A stretch of DNA of 14,197 nucleotides from JAJDGF01 sp031549325 (GTDB lineage Bacteria; Bacillota; Clostridia; Christensenellales; Aristaeellaceae), in contig JAVBQA010000091.1 of the NCBI GenBank assembly GCA_031549325.1, positions 1-14,197 on the forward strand. Reading direction: 5' to 3'. This document shows, in pieces, positions 14,166-14,197 of this stretch. The first letter of the stretch is position 1; each line of letters begins with the position of its first letter. The translations under genes were made by a program, and so were the position numbers. Below the pieces are notes generated by a model. That model made no database searches. It was not told where the DNA came from and worked only from the letters and a program-made list of their open reading frames with translations.

Positions 14166-14197
14166 CCGAGTGGCGGGACCGGGCCGGGGATTGGCGC

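Noticed and set aside
14166..14197. Terminator or next gene after the dehydrogenase
   Set aside because: The remaining 32 bases are GC-rich with no clear stem plus T-run and no start signal; the operon may continue beyond the window.

Overview
The window is one GC-rich (about two-thirds G+C by eye) catabolic locus from what looks like a Gram-positive, Clostridia-type bacterium. A Christensenellales or Oscillospirales-like gut lineage is a guess from the combination of a YesM/YesN-type two-component pair, a CUT1-type sugar ABC transporter without its own ATPase, and strong AGGAGG-like ribosome binding sites with several TTG/GTG starts. The lineage is not proven by the sequence. There are no RNA genes, insertion sequences or CRISPR arrays, and almost every base is coding.

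Layout. On the minus strand at the left are a response regulator with an AraC-type output domain (15-1598) and, just upstream of it, its membrane histidine kinase (1603-3324). They are transcribed leftward from a 231-bp AT-richer divergent region (3325-3555) that holds a candidate promoter for each direction and a pair of near-identical 10-bp direct repeats. Rightward from the same region runs a long plus-strand gene cluster that probably forms one operon. It encodes a secreted solute-binding protein (3556-4806), an intercistronic hairpin (4829-4856), two ABC permeases (4883-5788, 5798-6628), a GH95-like (alpha/alpha)6-barrel glycosidase (6634-8661), a GH88 unsaturated glucuronyl hydrolase (8682-9812), a heparinase II/III superfamily polysaccharide lyase (9812-11725), a cytoplasmic protein with a C-terminal galactose-binding-like domain (11737-12519), a KduI isomerase (12519-13361) and a KduD/IdnO-type short-chain dehydrogenase (13374-14165). 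Gaps are a few bases to about 20 bases and two junctions overlap.

How it works together (inference from families). The kinase senses an extracellular signal. The AraC-type regulator then activates the weak-minus-35 promoter of the transporter operon. The ABC importer brings in a uronate-containing oligosaccharide. The GH95-like enzyme may trim a side residue or unusual sugar, and the lyase cleaves the uronate-containing chain by beta-elimination. GH88 then releases the 4,5-unsaturated uronic acid, which rearranges to 5-keto-4-deoxyuronate. KduI and the dehydrogenase convert this to 2-keto-3-deoxygluconate. None of the enzymes has a signal peptide, so depolymerisation is cytoplasmic. No sulfatase is present, so the substrate is either unsulfated or desulfated by products encoded elsewhere.

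The most unusual elements are the GH95-like enzyme with a Glu where fucosidases carry a catalytic Asp, the uncharacterised intracellular two-domain protein between the lyase and kduI, and the pairing of a cupin KduI with a dehydrogenase that resembles gluconate 5-dehydrogenase/DhuD more than enterobacterial KduD.
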